Assembly: GCA_021647585.1 (NCBI GenBank)
Contig: JAKIUK010000010.1
Coordinates: 13,312 to 77,311 of the forward strand
Direction: 5' to 3'
DNA: 64,000 bases
DNA from: Methylococcaceae bacterium
Lineage (GTDB): Bacteria; Pseudomonadota; Gammaproteobacteria; Methylococcales; Methylomonadaceae
Shown here one piece after another: positions 19,193 to 28,554 of this stretch; position 1 is the first letter of the stretch, and each line of letters opens with the position of its first letter. A program made the position numbers and the translations under genes. The notes beneath the pieces are model-generated. The model did no database searches. It was not told the origin of the DNA and saw only the letters and a list, made by a program, of their open reading frames with translations.

Positions 19193-19346
19193 TTAACCTC
19201 CTTACATATTTATTCAGGCCACAACTATTCTGCTCAGGAAATTTACCCTGATAAGCTGATATTAGTTTGTAAACCAAGCAAATTTACCTATCAATTTTTT
19301 TCACTTATCCTATTCACTAGCCGCCAATAGGTCAATTAATAAACAC

Positions 19347-20120
19347 TCATCTAAACGTCAAGTTAATCCAGCTATAAACCCGCTTAATCAGCAGTCCTTC
19401 ATCGTGTTGAAAGGTATGACCTTCGCCCTCTATTTGAAATTGCCTGTAGACCGCACTTGTTTTACCTGCAACTCTTCTTTCCCTTGCACTATCTGTTACT
19501 TCCGGCAAATCAAATTCTGCAAAAATATCTAAAAAGGGTTGTTCTATTTTGTTGATAAAATCAATAATCTGTACTTGTTTTCGATCACTCTTTGGCACAC
19601 CCAAGCTAATTGTAACAATCGCTTTAATATGAGTTGCATTAACATTATCCTTAATTGAATATACTGCCATCATTGCTCCCATACCGTAACCAATTAAAAC
19701 AATGTTTTTAACCCCTGCTGCAACCAAATAATCAATCCCTGCCTGAACACGTTTTTTTGCATCAGCAAACAATGGATAATATTCCTCTTCTTTTGCACCA
19801 ATACCCATAACTGGCATCTGCAAAGAAAGTGTGGCCCAGTTATGCTTCGGCAGATACGTTCTTAACGGATTAATTAATTTTTTTTGGTCTGGGTGTCCAT
19901 CCATAGGGTGTAAAATAATTGCTGTTCCTTCATTATTATTATTTTCTGTTTCTGTATATAAGGCTAAAAAATTTTTATTTTTCAATGGTAACCAAACGAT
20001 TTTTCCAGTGGAAAAAGTGGCTTCTATTTCTTCTGCATATTCCAGTTCTTGCAAATCATTCGATGCCCAGCTATTAACAATGTGGCTGTTGATAATGAAA
20101 AATAAAACCAGCTTCAACAT
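19347..20120 (-). CDS. DUF3530-like alpha/beta-hydrolase-fold protein
   Basis: 257 residues with an N-terminal signal sequence (about 1-18). The HPMDGHPD segment, the LSLQMPVMG segment and a GYGMGAMMA nucleophile-elbow-like turn fit DUF3530. The usual nucleophile position of the elbow is Met rather than Ser, so ordinary serine hydrolysis is doubtful. A Pro-rich EFDLPEVTD segment and a late GEGHTF His follow. Its start codon overlaps the stop of the upstream AI-2E permease gene by 1 bp, so they form one operon. Confidence 0.72.
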   Translation of the reverse strand: MLKLVLFFIINSHIVNSWASNDLQELEYAEEIEATFSTGKIVWLPLKNKNFLALYTETENNNNEGTAIILHPMDGHPDQKKLINPLRTYLPKHNWATLSLQMPVMGIGAKEEEYYPLFADAKKRVQAGIDYLVAAGVKNIVLIGYGMGAMMAVYSIKDNVNATHIKAIVTISLGVPKSDRKQVQIIDFINKIEQPFLDIFAEFDLPEVTDSARERRVAGKTSAVYRQFQIEGEGHTFQHDEGLLIKRVYSWINLTFR

Positions 20121-21196
20121 TATTTTTTCTCTATACTATAGAAAGTACTATCACGGTAAATTTCATGGATATGTCTTAAGATGACCATAACCACCGAGGC
20201 AACCGGCAATGCTAATAAAACACCTAAAAAACCGAACAATTGTCCCCCCGCTAATACGGCAAACATCACTGCAACAGGATGAAGCCCAATCTTATCTCCG
20301 ACTAGCATGGGTGTAAGAATCATACCTTCTAACGATTGTCCAACTACAAATACGATTGAAACAGGTATTAAATACATGACATCTTGAAATTGCAGTAATG
20401 CTGCAATACAAGCCATTGTAATTCCAACAATTGAGCCCAGATAAGGTACAAAACTGACTATCCCTGCCAACATCCCTATTAACAAGGCCAAGTTCAAACC
20501 TACTAACCATAAACCTATACTATAAATGGCTCCCAAAGCCAGCATCACATAAAACTGCCCACGCAAAAATGCAGCAAGAACATTATCTGTCTCAATAGCT
20601 AACTTTGCAGCTGTAGGTGCTGCTCTACGAGGTAATAAATCATGAACTTTTTTTACTAAAACATCCCAGTCACGTAATAAATAAAAAGTGATTACTGGAA
20701 TTAATACCAGATTCATTATCCATGCTGCCAGCACGGCACCAGAACGGGAAACTGAGCCCATAAATGCGAGTGCACTCCCTCCCGCTTTTTGCCAATGGCT
20801 CTTAAGCAATGAAATAATTTTATCCCCTTCTATCAAACTAATTTCCAAGCCTAGATGCTGATCTAGCCAGGGAATAACAGCTTCATTTAACCATTTCGTA
20901 TAAATAGGAAGATGTCCTAAAAAATGACTGATCTGGAGTTCAATTTTTGGCACCAGGATAACTATTACTGTTGAAACAATCAGAAACATTGCCATAAAAA
21001 CAACTATCACAGCATTTGTGCGTCCCAATTGATAGCTCCTGATTTTAAATACTTCGAGTTTATCTGCTAAAGGATCCCCCAGATAAGCCAACATAGCCGC
21101 AAATACAAATGGCATTAGTACAGGAGATAACTGATATATTAACCATCCAGTCACTAACATAAAAGTAAGGGTCAACCATTTTTGTGAGTCTGTCAT
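20120..21196 (-). CDS. AI-2E family transporter (PerM/YhhT-like)
   Basis: 358-residue inner-membrane protein with about eight TM segments: two to three at the N-terminus, a soluble section around 85-150, then a hydrophobic C-terminal half. The ending segment GVLLALPVASVVMVILRH is typical of the family. Members exchange ions or small molecules, and the substrate is not predictable. Translationally coupled to the DUF3530 gene. Confidence 0.88.
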   Translation of the reverse strand: MTDSQKWLTLTFMLVTGWLIYQLSPVLMPFVFAAMLAYLGDPLADKLEVFKIRSYQLGRTNAVIVVFMAMFLIVSTVIVILVPKIELQISHFLGHLPIYTKWLNEAVIPWLDQHLGLEISLIEGDKIISLLKSHWQKAGGSALAFMGSVSRSGAVLAAWIMNLVLIPVITFYLLRDWDVLVKKVHDLLPRRAAPTAAKLAIETDNVLAAFLRGQFYVMLALGAIYSIGLWLVGLNLALLIGMLAGIVSFVPYLGSIVGITMACIAALLQFQDVMYLIPVSIVFVVGQSLEGMILTPMLVGDKIGLHPVAVMFAVLAGGQLFGFLGVLLALPVASVVMVILRHIHEIYRDSTFYSIEKK

Positions 21197-21292
21197 TTGG
21201 CTAATTTGCTATATGTGGTAGTTGATGAGACTGGAACAATCAGTTACCGCTCATCTTAAATTCGATGATTGAACTGATTATTCCAGGTTTAG

Positions 21293-21826
21293 TTACCGCT
21301 TTTTTATTAATTTATGCGATTGATGTGAATTATGGTTTTCAGTAAAATCAGAAAACCCGGGAAATTTTTTCTGCGCATAACTTGAATGGCACTGGATACA
21401 GCTGTCGTTCATTTTATAAAAATAAAAATTGACTATATCGATATTTCTAACTTCTGCTGCATGTGCCAACATACCCGCATACTGGTGAAATGAATGATCA
21501 AGCTTTATAAACTGTTTAGGCAAACTATGATGTAGATGTTCCATCTGCTCTGCCGTTAAACTTTGTTTCATTATATAACTTGCCTGAATCTGCTTTCCTA
21601 TTTCTGCAGTTTTCCCCCAATTCCCTGTTGCAATAGTACTCACCAATTCTTGCATCGCTTTTTCTATTGCCCGCATTTCCTTTGTTAATAACGGTTGAAT
21701 ATCTACCGGAATATTTAACCCTACTATTGATGGCTGGTGAACATGGGGCTTCTCTTCTGCAATACTACTGGCAGAAGTTAATACACTCATTAGAAAGACT
21801 AATGTAAGCGTTTTAAACAATATCAC
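21293..21826 (-). CDS. Cytochrome c'-like monohaem protein
   Basis: 177 residues with a signal peptide (to about 23, SIAEE). A single CxxCH haem site (SCIQCHSSY) lies near the C-terminus, and the preceding region is helical, the layout of four-helix-bundle cytochromes c'/c556. An extra His-rich tail (HNSHQSHK) follows. It is presumably periplasmic and could bind NO or act in stress, but its role is not shown. It overlaps the upstream cold-shock gene by 4 bp (ATGA). Confidence 0.75.
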   Translation of the reverse strand: MILFKTLTLVFLMSVLTSASSIAEEKPHVHQPSIVGLNIPVDIQPLLTKEMRAIEKAMQELVSTIATGNWGKTAEIGKQIQASYIMKQSLTAEQMEHLHHSLPKQFIKLDHSFHQYAGMLAHAAEVRNIDIVNFYFYKMNDSCIQCHSSYAQKKFPGFSDFTENHNSHQSHKLIKKR

Positions 21827-22146
21827 TTAACACTCCAATATGCAGCAACGGCTGCACTGACTAACCCTAAAATTGCAGCTATAATCCAAATCCATTTTTT
21901 GCTGCCACTTGTTGCCTTAGTTATCTCTACTCCTTCTATACTTGCATTGACTGCTTTGGATTTACCATCCTCACTGTGCTCTACTTGATAAAAAATTGTA
22001 TCTCCCCGATAAGGACGCCTTGCGCTATTACTTAAGGCAGAAATGTGTATAAAAATATCATCGCTACCATCTTCAGGTTTTATAAATCCAAAACCGCGAT
22101 CATCTTTCCAGGTCTTTAAAAAACCTTTTTTTTCTGTCGTCGCCAT
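21823..22146 (-). CDS. Cold-shock-domain protein with C-terminal membrane anchor
   Basis: 107 residues. Residues about 6-72 form a cold-shock domain with RNP1-like GFGFIKP and RNP2-like DIFIHISAL. A single TM helix (IWIIAAILGLVSAAVAAYW, about 86-104) follows. A nucleic-acid-binding domain tethered to the inner membrane is less common than free Csp; related CSD-DUF1294 proteins have more TM segments. It shares an operon with the cytochrome c'-like gene. Confidence 0.82.
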   Translation of the reverse strand: MATTEKKGFLKTWKDDRGFGFIKPEDGSDDIFIHISALSNSARRPYRGDTIFYQVEHSEDGKSKAVNASIEGVEITKATSGSKKWIWIIAAILGLVSAAVAAYWSVK

Positions 22147-22497
22147 ACTAACTATCCTCTATTAATCATGTCTTTATGTATTACTTGTATTTTGCAGCGT
22201 AAGCCACTCTTGTTTGGAAAGTAAATTCTATAACATCCACAACCCACTTGTCTGCAAAATACATGGATGTAATGAATGGAAATCATGCAAGGCGCAATTA
22301 TTTGCAAAATACATGGTGTATTGAATGGAAAATATGCATAACACCATGGAAGGCGTTTATCGGAACAACACAGGAGTAGCTACTGAAGAACTATTATCAG
22401 CGCAAATATGAAACAACCAGTTGAAAATATGTGGAATTTATAATGCAAGGATTAGACCTGAACCCGCATAACACCACGGATTCAGGAAAAATTATAA
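22147..22497. repeat. 350-bp region with direct repeats
   Basis: No gene. A unit starting TGCAAAATACATGG, followed by GTAATGAATGGAAA or GTATTGAATGGAAA and then ATGCA, occurs twice, at about 22253-22291 and 22311-22346. CATAACACCA(T/C)GGA also occurs twice (about 22336 and 22472). This looks like decayed dispersed repeat sequence. Confidence 0.5.
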
Positions 22498-22860
22498 TTA
22501 ATCTTTATCAATAAGGACTTTACCATCAATTACTAACTTAGTAACTCCGCCTCGACTCGAAGATAAAGTACAAGTTGCTTTTTTAAAGTTATCGCCTTTC
22601 TCACCGACCCATTCCAGAGTCAAATAGGTTGCTTTATCCGTCTCCTGATTAGAAACTAATGTTGTTATCGATGATCCAGTGTGTTCTTTAATTAACCGAG
22701 GACATTTTTGATGCGCCATACCTTGCATTCCAGCAACCGCCCGTACCATTGCAGCTGCTTCTTTTTGTTGATCAGTCTGTTCTTTATTCCCCCCAACCAA
22801 TAAAAAACCGATAACAAACACACCTACAACGGCGGCTATCATCTTCTGTGCATTACTCAT
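22498..22860 (-). CDS. Small membrane-anchored or exported protein of unknown function
   Basis: 120 residues with one N-terminal hydrophobic segment (about 8-24) and a soluble domain containing two Cys (QKCPRL, ATCTLS). TYLTLEWVGEKGDNFKKA suggests a beta-rich domain. The ATG is preceded by CTGGAGA. No family was recognised. It is separated by about 110 bp from cobO on the same strand. Confidence 0.55.
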   Translation of the reverse strand: MSNAQKMIAAVVGVFVIGFLLVGGNKEQTDQQKEAAAMVRAVAGMQGMAHQKCPRLIKEHTGSSITTLVSNQETDKATYLTLEWVGEKGDNFKKATCTLSSSRGGVTKLVIDGKVLIDKD

Positions 22861-22968
22861 TATATTCTCCAGTAGTTAATTTCTTATTATAATTGGTTTA
22901 TCGCAAGCGATAAATAAACATACATATTTTACGGTATCAATTCTATCTTTAAACCAGCCATACATCAA

Positions 22969-23505
22969 TTAAAACTCAACGCCTTGTTCTGCTTTAATTC
23001 CTTCTGTGTATGCATGTTTTAGCTTTTTCATTTCGGTCACAGTATTAGCCACCGTAATTACTTCTGGTGGCGCATTACGCCCAGTCAACACCAAATGCAT
23101 CCAGGACGGCTTTTCGTCTGTAATAAAACGGGCTATTTCCTCACCTGTTATCCAGTTATAACCGCAACAATAATTTATTTCATCCAGTAATACAAAATCA
23201 TATTGTTGAGACAATATTTTCTGTTTACTAAACTCCCAAATCTCACGACTGGTTTTAATATCCTGTTCAGGGTTTTTAGTATCCCAGGTAAAGCCATCTC
23301 CCATCACATGCCACTCAATATTATCAAAGCGCTCTGCCGCTTTCTGCTCCCCCGTCTGCCACTTGCCTTTTATATACTGAATCACGCAAACTTTCATACC
23401 CCAGCCAGCAGCTCGGAACACCATTCCCAGAGCGCTCGAAGACTTTCCCTTTCCCTCTCCAGTATGAACCAAAACAATACCCTGACGACGATCTCTAGAT
23501 TTCAT
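22969..23505 (-). CDS. cobO: Cob(I)yrinic acid a,c-diamide adenosyltransferase
   Basis: 178-residue CobA/BtuR-type enzyme that adenosylates reduced corrinoids using ATP. P-loop HTGEGKGKSSSALG near residues 15-28, then the conserved QYIKGKW, the LLDEINYC Walker-B-like segment and LTGRNAPPE. The N-terminus is shorter than in enteric BtuR. No other cobalamin gene or riboswitch is adjacent, so it may serve salvage. Confidence 0.93.
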   Translation of the reverse strand: MKSRDRRQGIVLVHTGEGKGKSSSALGMVFRAAGWGMKVCVIQYIKGKWQTGEQKAAERFDNIEWHVMGDGFTWDTKNPEQDIKTSREIWEFSKQKILSQQYDFVLLDEINYCCGYNWITGEEIARFITDEKPSWMHLVLTGRNAPPEVITVANTVTEMKKLKHAYTEGIKAEQGVEF

Positions 23506-23642
23506 TTATTCCACATTTTTAACTTAAAAAAATATATTACCGTAAACTATTATAAATAAATTTATCGATAACACATTAGAATCTGTTCAAGGTCCCATTG
23601 CTGCTACAATGCCTTTTTTTATTCTCAATCCAAGAAACACCA

Positions 23643-25934
23643 ATGGACGTTATCCAGCGTATAGCCAACGAATTAACCATTAATATTAAACAAGTGACCG
23701 CTGCTGTTACTTTACTGGATGAAGGAGCAACTGTCCCTTTTATTTCCCGTTATAGAAAGGAAGCTACTGGAGGACTAGATGACCAACAACTTCGAATCCT
23801 TGACGAACGCCTAATCTATCTCCGAGAATTGAATAGCCGAAGAGCAAGTATTCTTGAAAGCATATCATCCCAAGGCAAACTGACAGCTGAGTTAGAAAAA
23901 GCAATCAAACAGGCTGACACTAAAACTTTACTGGAAGATTTATACCTGCCTTATAAACCCAAGCGTAGAACTAAAGCTCAAATCGCAAGAGAAGCAGGAC
24001 TTGAACCCCTGGCTGATGCTATTCTTGAAGACCGTAACATTGTTCCAGAACACATTGCCTGTGACTATACTAATACAGACAAAGACATCCATGATATTGC
24101 TACCGCTTTGGATGGTGCAAAACAAATCATTATGGAGCGTATTTCCGAAGATGCTGTACTGCTAACAGAACTTCGTGAACGTATTTGGAACAATGGTATT
24201 ATCCATGCAGTGGTGGTTAAAGACAAGGAAGCAGAAGCGGCAAAATTCAAAGATTATTTTGATTATCAGGAAGCGATAAACAAAATCCCATCTCATCGTG
24301 CATTGGCTTTATTTCGAGGTCGTAATGAAGACTTATTAAGTCTTTCCCTTAAACCAGGAATAGATGATAAGGAACAGCACCAAATATGTGCACAACTGGT
24401 TGCTCGACATATTAAGGTAACAGATACGTCGAGACCTGCCGATGCATGGCTGGCTGAAACAGCCCGCTTAGCCTGGAAAATTAAATTATTCACCCGCATT
24501 GACCTGGATTTAAAACTACGCTTACGCGAAGCCTCTGAACTTGAGGCAATTAAAGTATTTGCCTGCAATTTAAGAGACTTGCTATTAGCTGCCCCAGCTG
24601 GTCCTAAATCTACCATGGGGCTTGACCCCGGCATCCGCACTGGCGTTAAAGTGGCTGTCGTTGATGCTACAGGAAAAATGTTAGCCTTTGATACCATATA
24701 TCCACATGCACCCAAAAACCAATGGGATGCATCTATCAACACTCTGGCAAAACTGATTAAACAACATCATGTAGACTTAGTCAGCATAGGCAACGGCACG
24801 GGGTCAAGAGAGACCGATCAGCTGGTTGCTGATTTAATGAAACAACATAAAAGCCTTAAATTCAATAAAATCATAGTTTCAGAAGCAGGTGCATCGGTAT
24901 ATTCTGCCTCTGAGCTGGCAGCCAATGAATTTCCTGATCTGGATGTAACCATTCGTGGCGCAATATCAATTGCCAGACGATTACAAGATCCACTGGCAGA
25001 GCTGGTTAAAATAGAACCCAAATCCATAGGTGTAGGTCAATATCAACACGATGTAAATCAGGTACAACTTGCCAGAAGCCTGGACACAGTCATTGAAGAC
25101 TGTGTGAATGCTGTCGGTGTTGACGTTAATACCGCATCAGCCTCACTGCTTAAACAAGTTTCCGGTTTGTCTGCCAGCGTGAGTGAAAACATCGTTGCTT
25201 TCCGTAATGAAAACGGCCCGTTTAGCAATAGAAATCAACTAAAAAAAGTACCTCGTTTAGGTGCCAAAGCCTATGAACAGGCTGCCGGATTCTTGCGCAT
25301 CATGTCCGGAGAAAATCCTCTAGATGCCTCAGCAGTACACCCTGAAACCTATCCTGTGGTTAATGCTATTCTTGATGATACAGGTAAATCTATCTCAGAA
25401 CTCATTGGTCAGAGTCACTTTCTGCGGGGCTTACATGCCGCCAATTATACGAATGACAACTTCGGTTTACCCACTGTTACAGATATTCTTCAGGAACTGG
25501 AAAAACCAGGTCGAGACCCTAGGCCAGAATTTAAAAGCGCACAGTTCAAAGAAGGTATAGAAAAAATTACGGATCTGCAAATAGGAATGATGCTGGAAGG
25601 TGTAGTTACCAATGTTGCTAATTTTGGAGCTTTTGTTGATATAGGCGTTCATCAGGATGGTTTGGTACATATCTCCCATTTAGCAGATGTCTTTGTTAAA
25701 GACCCCAGAGATGTAGTGAAAACAGGTGAAATGGTTAAAGTTAAAGTATTAGAAATTGATCTTGCTCGTAAGCGAATTGCTTTATCAATGAAGAGAAATA
25801 CTGATGAATCACTAATTAAGCCAAAACCAAAAAAACAGAAAGCAGGACAACAAAAAAACCATCAGCACCCAGGCCAACAAACAACCATTCAAGGAACCAT
25901 GGCCAATGCGTTTGCCAAAGCATTGAAAAAGTAA
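23643..25934 (+). CDS. tex: Tex-family RNA-binding transcription accessory protein
   Basis: 763 residues from the ATG at 23643; the upstream in-frame codon at 23598 only adds an unconserved leader. Domains in order: Tex N-terminal helical region with PFISRYRKEATGGLDD; a YqgF/RNase H-like region with GLDPGIRTGVKVAV; helix-hairpin-helix motifs (about 490-560); and an S1 RNA-binding domain (about 645-715, VANFGAFVDIGVHQDG). A Lys/Gln-rich tail follows. It is cytoplasmic and acts on RNA/transcription. Monocistronic. Confidence 0.95.
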   Translation: MDVIQRIANELTINIKQVTAAVTLLDEGATVPFISRYRKEATGGLDDQQLRILDERLIYLRELNSRRASILESISSQGKLTAELEKAIKQADTKTLLEDLYLPYKPKRRTKAQIAREAGLEPLADAILEDRNIVPEHIACDYTNTDKDIHDIATALDGAKQIIMERISEDAVLLTELRERIWNNGIIHAVVVKDKEAEAAKFKDYFDYQEAINKIPSHRALALFRGRNEDLLSLSLKPGIDDKEQHQICAQLVARHIKVTDTSRPADAWLAETARLAWKIKLFTRIDLDLKLRLREASELEAIKVFACNLRDLLLAAPAGPKSTMGLDPGIRTGVKVAVVDATGKMLAFDTIYPHAPKNQWDASINTLAKLIKQHHVDLVSIGNGTGSRETDQLVADLMKQHKSLKFNKIIVSEAGASVYSASELAANEFPDLDVTIRGAISIARRLQDPLAELVKIEPKSIGVGQYQHDVNQVQLARSLDTVIEDCVNAVGVDVNTASASLLKQVSGLSASVSENIVAFRNENGPFSNRNQLKKVPRLGAKAYEQAAGFLRIMSGENPLDASAVHPETYPVVNAILDDTGKSISELIGQSHFLRGLHAANYTNDNFGLPTVTDILQELEKPGRDPRPEFKSAQFKEGIEKITDLQIGMMLEGVVTNVANFGAFVDIGVHQDGLVHISHLADVFVKDPRDVVKTGEMVKVKVLEIDLARKRIALSMKRNTDESLIKPKPKKQKAGQQKNHQHPGQQTTIQGTMANAFAKALKK

Positions 25935-26000
25935 AACAAAAAAGCTCTGCTATACTCTAATGAGTTAACTATATAATCGAACAAACTCACTGGATATGTT

Positions 26001-26375
26001 ATGAAAAAACTCGCACTTCCTCTTTTACTTGCAAGTCTTCTAATGGCCACCGTATCAAATTGCTTCGCAGATGAACAACAGAGTTATGGCTCGCAAGTAG
26101 GCAACAAAGCACTGAATGGCTTTGCCAATATAACCACTGCAGTCCTGGAAATTCCAAAAAATATCATCAATACCACAAATGACAGTAACTTTGCCTATGG
26201 TATCGCTGGCGGTTTAGGTAAAGGTATCCTCAACACTGTAGGCAGAATAGTAACGGGAATGACTGATTTGATTACTGCGCCACTACCGACTAAACCTATT
26301 GCTTATCCGCTATATGTTTGGGATGATTTTGATGAAGATACCACTTACGGTGAAGTATTTCGTCTTCAGGAATAA
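26001..26375 (+). CDS. Exosortase-system-associated protein, TIGR04073-like
   Basis: 124 residues with a signal peptide ending CFA (residue 23). The mature part has QVGNKALNGFANITT, LEIPKNI and an ending with YPLYVWDDFDEDTTYGEVF, matching my memory of TIGR04073, a family co-occurring with PEP-CTERM/exosortase systems. That fits the exosortase locus 11-17 kb away. Function unknown. Monocistronic, followed by a terminator. Confidence 0.75.
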   Translation: MKKLALPLLLASLLMATVSNCFADEQQSYGSQVGNKALNGFANITTAVLEIPKNIINTTNDSNFAYGIAGGLGKGILNTVGRIVTGMTDLITAPLPTKPIAYPLYVWDDFDEDTTYGEVFRLQE

Positions 26376-26392
26376 CTGGTATCTGATTGAAA

Positions 26393-26426
26393 AGGTTCCT
26401 GCCAGTGGCAGAGAACCTATTTCTTT
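26393..26426 (+). terminator. Terminator after the TIGR04073-like gene
   Basis: AGGTTC / GAACCT outer stem with a further GCCA/GGCA inner pairing, followed by ATTTCTTTT. Confidence 0.7.
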
Positions 26427-26450
26427 TAAAACAGCTATCCTTACATAGCC

Positions 26451-27320
26451 TTAGAAAACAGTAGTTGCTTTTGGGTTTATCACTGCCAGAATCTCAAATG
26501 ACTGTAACAGTGATTCATCAATACAAAACTCGATCAAGTTTGGCGATATCTTTAGATAATCCAACACACCAATACAGAACTTTGGTTCAAGCTCATTAAA
26601 ATCAAAATCATATTTTGCACATGGCTCAATACTTCCAGCGATCTTTCCTGCAACATGAAGCAGGCAGGCGTCTCTCTTAAAATCTTTGGCATTTACTGGA
26701 TCAAGATGATTGTTGATCATTTGCCAAATACTGGGAGGTAACTTCCAGTGTTTCAAAAATTCCGCACCTAATTCGGCATATGTGAAACCCAGTTTTTCCA
26801 ATTCAGCAGCAATCATAGCCTCCTCACCCAGGTTTTTAACACTGAGTATTTCCCTTGATAGTACTGGATATTGAGAAAAATAAATTAATTTACCTATACT
26901 ATGCAATAACCCACCGATAAACAGACGTTCATACTCAGGATGTTTAGTTTTTTTAGCCAATATTTTTGCTATCACACCACTGGTTACACTGTGAAACCAA
27001 AATATATCCATATCAACCAATTCAGCGGGTATTCCTTTGAAACTGGTTGTTACTGCTGTTGTAATAACCAGGTTTCTTAGTTCTTTTAGACCAATGATAG
27101 TTATCGCTCGAGAAACCGTATCAATAGTCGCTGGAAAACCAAAATAAGCACTATTGACTATTTTCAATATATTTGCAGTTAACGCCGGATCAGTAATAAT
27201 GATTTCTTCTAACTCGATATTTGACGGCTCAGGAGAGTTAAGTACTTCATTTATTCGCAAGGCAACTTCGGGCAGCGAAAATAGTGATTCAACTTGATTT
27301 GCTAAAGTCCTAGCATTCAT
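26451..27320 (-). CDS. HDOD-domain signalling protein
   Basis: 289 residues from the ATG at 27320, which has AAAGG seven bases upstream; an in-frame TTG eight codons earlier lacks a site. The single HDOD domain (about 5-205) shows LPEVALRINEVL, the DPALTANILKIVNSAYFG segment and the degenerate HD-like LHSIGKLIYF. HDOD proteins lack phosphodiesterase activity and usually act in signalling. It resembles the N-terminal part of the HDOD-GGDEF protein at the right edge of the window. Confidence 0.85.
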   Translation of the reverse strand: MNARTLANQVESLFSLPEVALRINEVLNSPEPSNIELEEIIITDPALTANILKIVNSAYFGFPATIDTVSRAITIIGLKELRNLVITTAVTTSFKGIPAELVDMDIFWFHSVTSGVIAKILAKKTKHPEYERLFIGGLLHSIGKLIYFSQYPVLSREILSVKNLGEEAMIAAELEKLGFTYAELGAEFLKHWKLPPSIWQMINNHLDPVNAKDFKRDACLLHVAGKIAGSIEPCAKYDFDFNELEPKFCIGVLDYLKISPNLIEFCIDESLLQSFEILAVINPKATTVF

Positions 27321-27422
27321 TTGGAAACCTTTTATGGATATCAAAATATTAGTCAGTATAAAAATTGGTAATGGTACAGTTATTTTTGAACTAGAAAAAT
27401 CAGTGGGCCGGCACTCGAAATT

Positions 27423-27935
27423 CTAATTTTTTTCTCTTCCCAATTTATTTAGAATTTCATTAAGTTGTGCATCATCCACTCGCCCTTCCAGCCAGATTGA
27501 TTTTGCTATAACACATTCGTCATATGCAACTCTGTCCTGATTAAGTTGATCTGGATGAAGCTCATCATGCGCTTTATTTTCTCTGGAACTGGTGGCGACA
27601 GCTTTAGTTGCAATACTGGCAAGTTTTGCAGCTGCTTTTGCTCTTTCTAATAACTGCCGTCCGACACCGGCAATAATAATCGCAAAAGTATTGCAAATCA
27701 ATCCACGCTGGGACAAAAGCCTACCCCAGGCATCTTCTGCCATAACCGGGTCAGTTCCTAAAACTGAACCGGCCACACCTAAGAGGATACCCATCATAAT
27801 GAATAACCAGCCGCTGATATTAAATAGCAATGAGATAAACTGGGCTTTTTCTGCTAGCGTAGTAGCGAAAGCCAATCCCTCGTTAGGCACATATCCCTTA
27901 GGTACCGGAATAAAATTCTTTTCAAACCATACCAT
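27423..27935 (-). CDS. Membrane protein of unknown function
   Basis: 170 residues. One or two hydrophobic segments (about 40-60, and a weaker one at 83-97), then an Ala/Lys-rich helix and a charged tail (EGRVDDAQLNEILNKLGR) that could form a short EF-hand-like or SHOCT-like helical module. GGAGGG precedes the ATG. No family was recognised. Confidence 0.55.
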   Translation of the reverse strand: MVWFEKNFIPVPKGYVPNEGLAFATTLAEKAQFISLLFNISGWLFIMMGILLGVAGSVLGTDPVMAEDAWGRLLSQRGLICNTFAIIIAGVGRQLLERAKAAAKLASIATKAVATSSRENKAHDELHPDQLNQDRVAYDECVIAKSIWLEGRVDDAQLNEILNKLGREKN

Positions 27936-28116
27936 CAGTAACCCTCCATTATTATAATTATTTTGGTAACTACTCGGCGTATTATTTTCTGAAGGTGCAG
28001 GTTGTTGATTTATAAGACTTCTACATTTCTACATATACTACACCTATGTGACTGACTCACGCCTCCATATCAATCAACAAACTGTACCTTTAGTCTTAAA
28101 CTCGCTGAGTAGTTAG

Positions 28117-28554
28117 CTATTTTTTACCAAATAAAACCTTTGCTCTGGGTTTTGCTTTATTCTGAAGACAAAAATATGCGGCCTCATCAAAACTCATTTT
28201 TAATGATTGCGTATTTTTCTTCTCAACCAAAAATTTTTCAGCCTCAACTGTTGTTAAATTCCTCATTATTCTTGTTGCTATACATAAACAAGGTTTACTA
28301 AAACGTTTTCTATCCACATCTTTATTTACTGAACTTTTAATTTCCCTTTCAACACATTGCTCAGCAAATTTGTGTTCAAACGTATGCTTTTTCAAATCAC
28401 TTACTTCAGAGCCATGGATATGATCAAACGAAATGTGTTCAGTTTTAGCATCCTGTTCGGGTTTATCATCAGAGCAAGCCGTTAAATTAACTGAAATAAA
28501 CACAGTGGTTAATAGTACAAAAATGAAGTTTTTGGTTTTGATGGATATTTTCAT
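28117..28554 (-). CDS. Putative lipoprotein of unknown function
   Basis: 145 residues with an N-terminal signal and a lipobox ending in NLTAC (Cys at about 27). The mature part is His- and Lys-rich with Cys residues in AEQCVERE, KPCLCIATR and YFCLQNK, suggesting a small disulfide-bonded envelope protein. No family was recognised. Confidence 0.55.
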   Translation of the reverse strand: MKISIKTKNFIFVLLTTVFISVNLTACSDDKPEQDAKTEHISFDHIHGSEVSDLKKHTFEHKFAEQCVEREIKSSVNKDVDRKRFSKPCLCIATRIMRNLTTVEAEKFLVEKKNTQSLKMSFDEAAYFCLQNKAKPRAKVLFGKK

